Source: UMGS1279 sp045577495
GTDB taxonomy: Bacteria; Bacillota; Clostridia; Oscillospirales; Acutalibacteraceae
Assembly: GCA_045577495.1 (NCBI GenBank)
Contig: JAZNIK010000066.1
Span: 1-5,335 of the forward strand
Direction: 5' to 3'
DNA: 5,335 nucleotides
Part shown: in pieces, positions 4,404 through 5,335 of the stretch
How the letters are laid out: each line of letters starts with the position of its first letter
Position numbering within the stretch: position 1 is the stretch's first letter
Notes under the pieces: generated by a model
The model's input: the letters and a program-made list of their open reading frames with translations, nothing else
Databases searched by the model: none
What the model was told of the DNA's origin: nothing
Made by a program: the position numbers and the translations under genes

Positions 4404-5335
4404 TGCACAGCGCCCCTTTCCATTTTAAATAAACGAATTTTTTCGTTTAAAGGTATTCTGGCAGGGCAATTATAAGCACAAGCGCCACAATCAATGCATA
4501 AATCCGCACACAACTGCTTCGCGTGTAGGTTACCAGCTTTTTTTGAAGAACGTGTAATGTAATACGGCGCAAGTCCCATTGGGCAAACCTCAGCACATCT
4601 GCCACAGTTTATACAATCAACGCACTTGTTATGCTTTTTTAGTGGCATAACTGTTAAGGCGGTATCTCCCCTAAACAACGGCAATGTGGGTGATGCAACA
4701 TATCCCCGCATAATACCGCCACCTATAACACGCTCTATAACACCGTTTGCCTTACAGCTAGATAGCATAAAGTCTACGGTAGTACCATTTAAAACTTCAA
4801 GATTAGTAGGTTTTAAAACACCATTGCCCCACACCGTAACAACAGTTGAAAGCTGTGGCTCACCAAAGACAGCGGCTCTGTACACTGCGCGTAAGGCCTG
4901 AACACCTATAACGATTCCGTTATTTATGATTGCAAACTGACTGATAGCAGGTGATGCTGGATATTTACCCTTTAAAACTGTGGGTGTTATATCCTCGACG
5001 CCGTTTTTAATCATCTGCTCGGTTCTAAAGTTTTTTAACATTATTAGTTCAATGTTTTTAATGTTAAAGGCACTTGCAAATAATTTTGCACCGCCTATAA
5101 CCTCATTTTTATACTCAGTCAAAACTGCAGTTTTTGATAGGTCAAATGGTTGGTCATCAACTGCATTGATAACAAGGGTATCGTAATTTTTGTTACTATC
5201 TATAATTTTATAAAGAAATTTTTTTGAGTCTTCTTCAACTATACCCGCCTTTAAAATTATTTCCTTTAAACCATTTTTTGTCTGAGCAAGTGATGTGTTC
5301 CACATTGAAGACAATGGCGTATCATCTTCCCTAGT
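4400..5335 (-). CDS. rnfC: Divergent RnfC-family iron-sulfur protein, 5' end beyond the right edge
   Basis: RnfC is the peripheral NADH- and FMN-binding iron-sulfur subunit of the Rnf complex. The frame stays open to the right edge, so 311 residues are visible out of an expected 430-450. TTG 5314 is only an internal codon: TREDDTP precedes it in frame. The order is family-typical: a Rossmann-like flavin domain, an SLBB-like part (VTVWGNGVLKPTNLEVLNGT, visible 166-185), then two 4Fe-4S motifs, CINCGRCAEVCP (visible 241-252) and CIDCGACAYNCP (visible 280-291), each with an extra cysteine just before. The flavin/NADH motifs are degraded: the G-L-G-G-A-x-F-P loop after AGIV reads EEDSKKFLYK, the N-G-A-E-C-E-P-Y motif reads NAVDDQPF, and KYPQGxE reads KYPASPA. 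The stop overlaps the rnfD start by 4 bases. It probably relays electrons, but may not take them from NADH. PduS-like proteins are a remote alternative, but the rnfD neighbour argues for RnfC. Confidence 0.85.
   Translation of the reverse strand, partial: TREDDTPLSSMWNTSLAQTKNGLKEIILKAGIVEEDSKKFLYKIIDSNKNYDTLVINAVDDQPFDLSKTAVLTEYKNEVIGGAKLFASAFNIKNIELIMLKNFRTEQMIKNGVEDITPTVLKGKYPASPAISQFAIINNGIVIGVQALRAVYRAAVFGEPQLSTVVTVWGNGVLKPTNLEVLNGTTVDFMLSSCKANGVIERVIGGGIMRGYVASPTLPLFRGDTALTVMPLKKHNKCVDCINCGRCAEVCPMGLAPYYITRSSKKAGNLHAKQLCADLCIDCGACAYNCPARIPLNEKIRLFKMERGAVQ

Noticed and set aside
3586..5186. Five + strand open frames of 60-91 codons across the rnfD and rnfC region
   Set aside because: They lie opposite strong coding frames, lack binding sites and have translations typical of antisense frames.

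Overview
The window is AT-rich DNA from an endospore-forming, low-GC Firmicute, most probably a member of the Clostridia. The evidence is a SpoVAC homologue, strong AAGGAGG-type ribosome binding sites mixed with GGTGAT-type ones, a cysteine-rich protein of the kind found in spore coats, and RnfC/RnfD-type proteins. I cannot name a genus from this sequence alone.

Layout from left to right. Bases 1-136 hold the 3' end of a transposase gene on the + strand, apparently the right end of an insertion sequence, with a strong hairpin. spoVAC (172-615, -) follows immediately. Diverging from it is an ABC transporter ATPase of the MacB/LolD type (704-1405, +) with no permease beside it. It converges on, and overlaps by 23 bases, a membrane-anchored polysaccharide deacetylase (1383-2249, -). 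A hairpin sits across the overlap. Diverging from the deacetylase is a 269-residue protein with 26 cysteines (2357-3166, +), preceded by a possible sigma-E-like promoter and followed by a strong bidirectional terminator. The right third is a leftward operon: an RnfC-family iron-sulfur protein (4400 to beyond the right edge), an RnfD-family membrane protein (3414-4403, overlapping rnfC by 4 bases), and a 46-residue single-pass membrane protein (3243-3383) that gene finders would easily miss.

The most interesting part is the rnfC-rnfD-small protein operon. Both Rnf-like proteins keep the fold-level signature of their families, and RnfC keeps both iron-sulfur motifs, but they have lost most of the flavin/NADH motifs of the canonical complex. 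The genes that normally follow rnfD (rnfG, rnfE, rnfA, rnfB) are absent. This looks like a divergent, reduced Rnf-type redox module rather than the standard energy-conserving Rnf complex. That reading is inference: the rnfC 5' end and anything upstream of it lie outside the window.

Three genes could act in sporulation or the cell envelope (spoVAC, deacetylase, cysteine-rich protein), but only spoVAC is firmly tied to spores. There is no stretch over 300 bases without a gene. I saw no tRNA, rRNA, CRISPR array or riboswitch.
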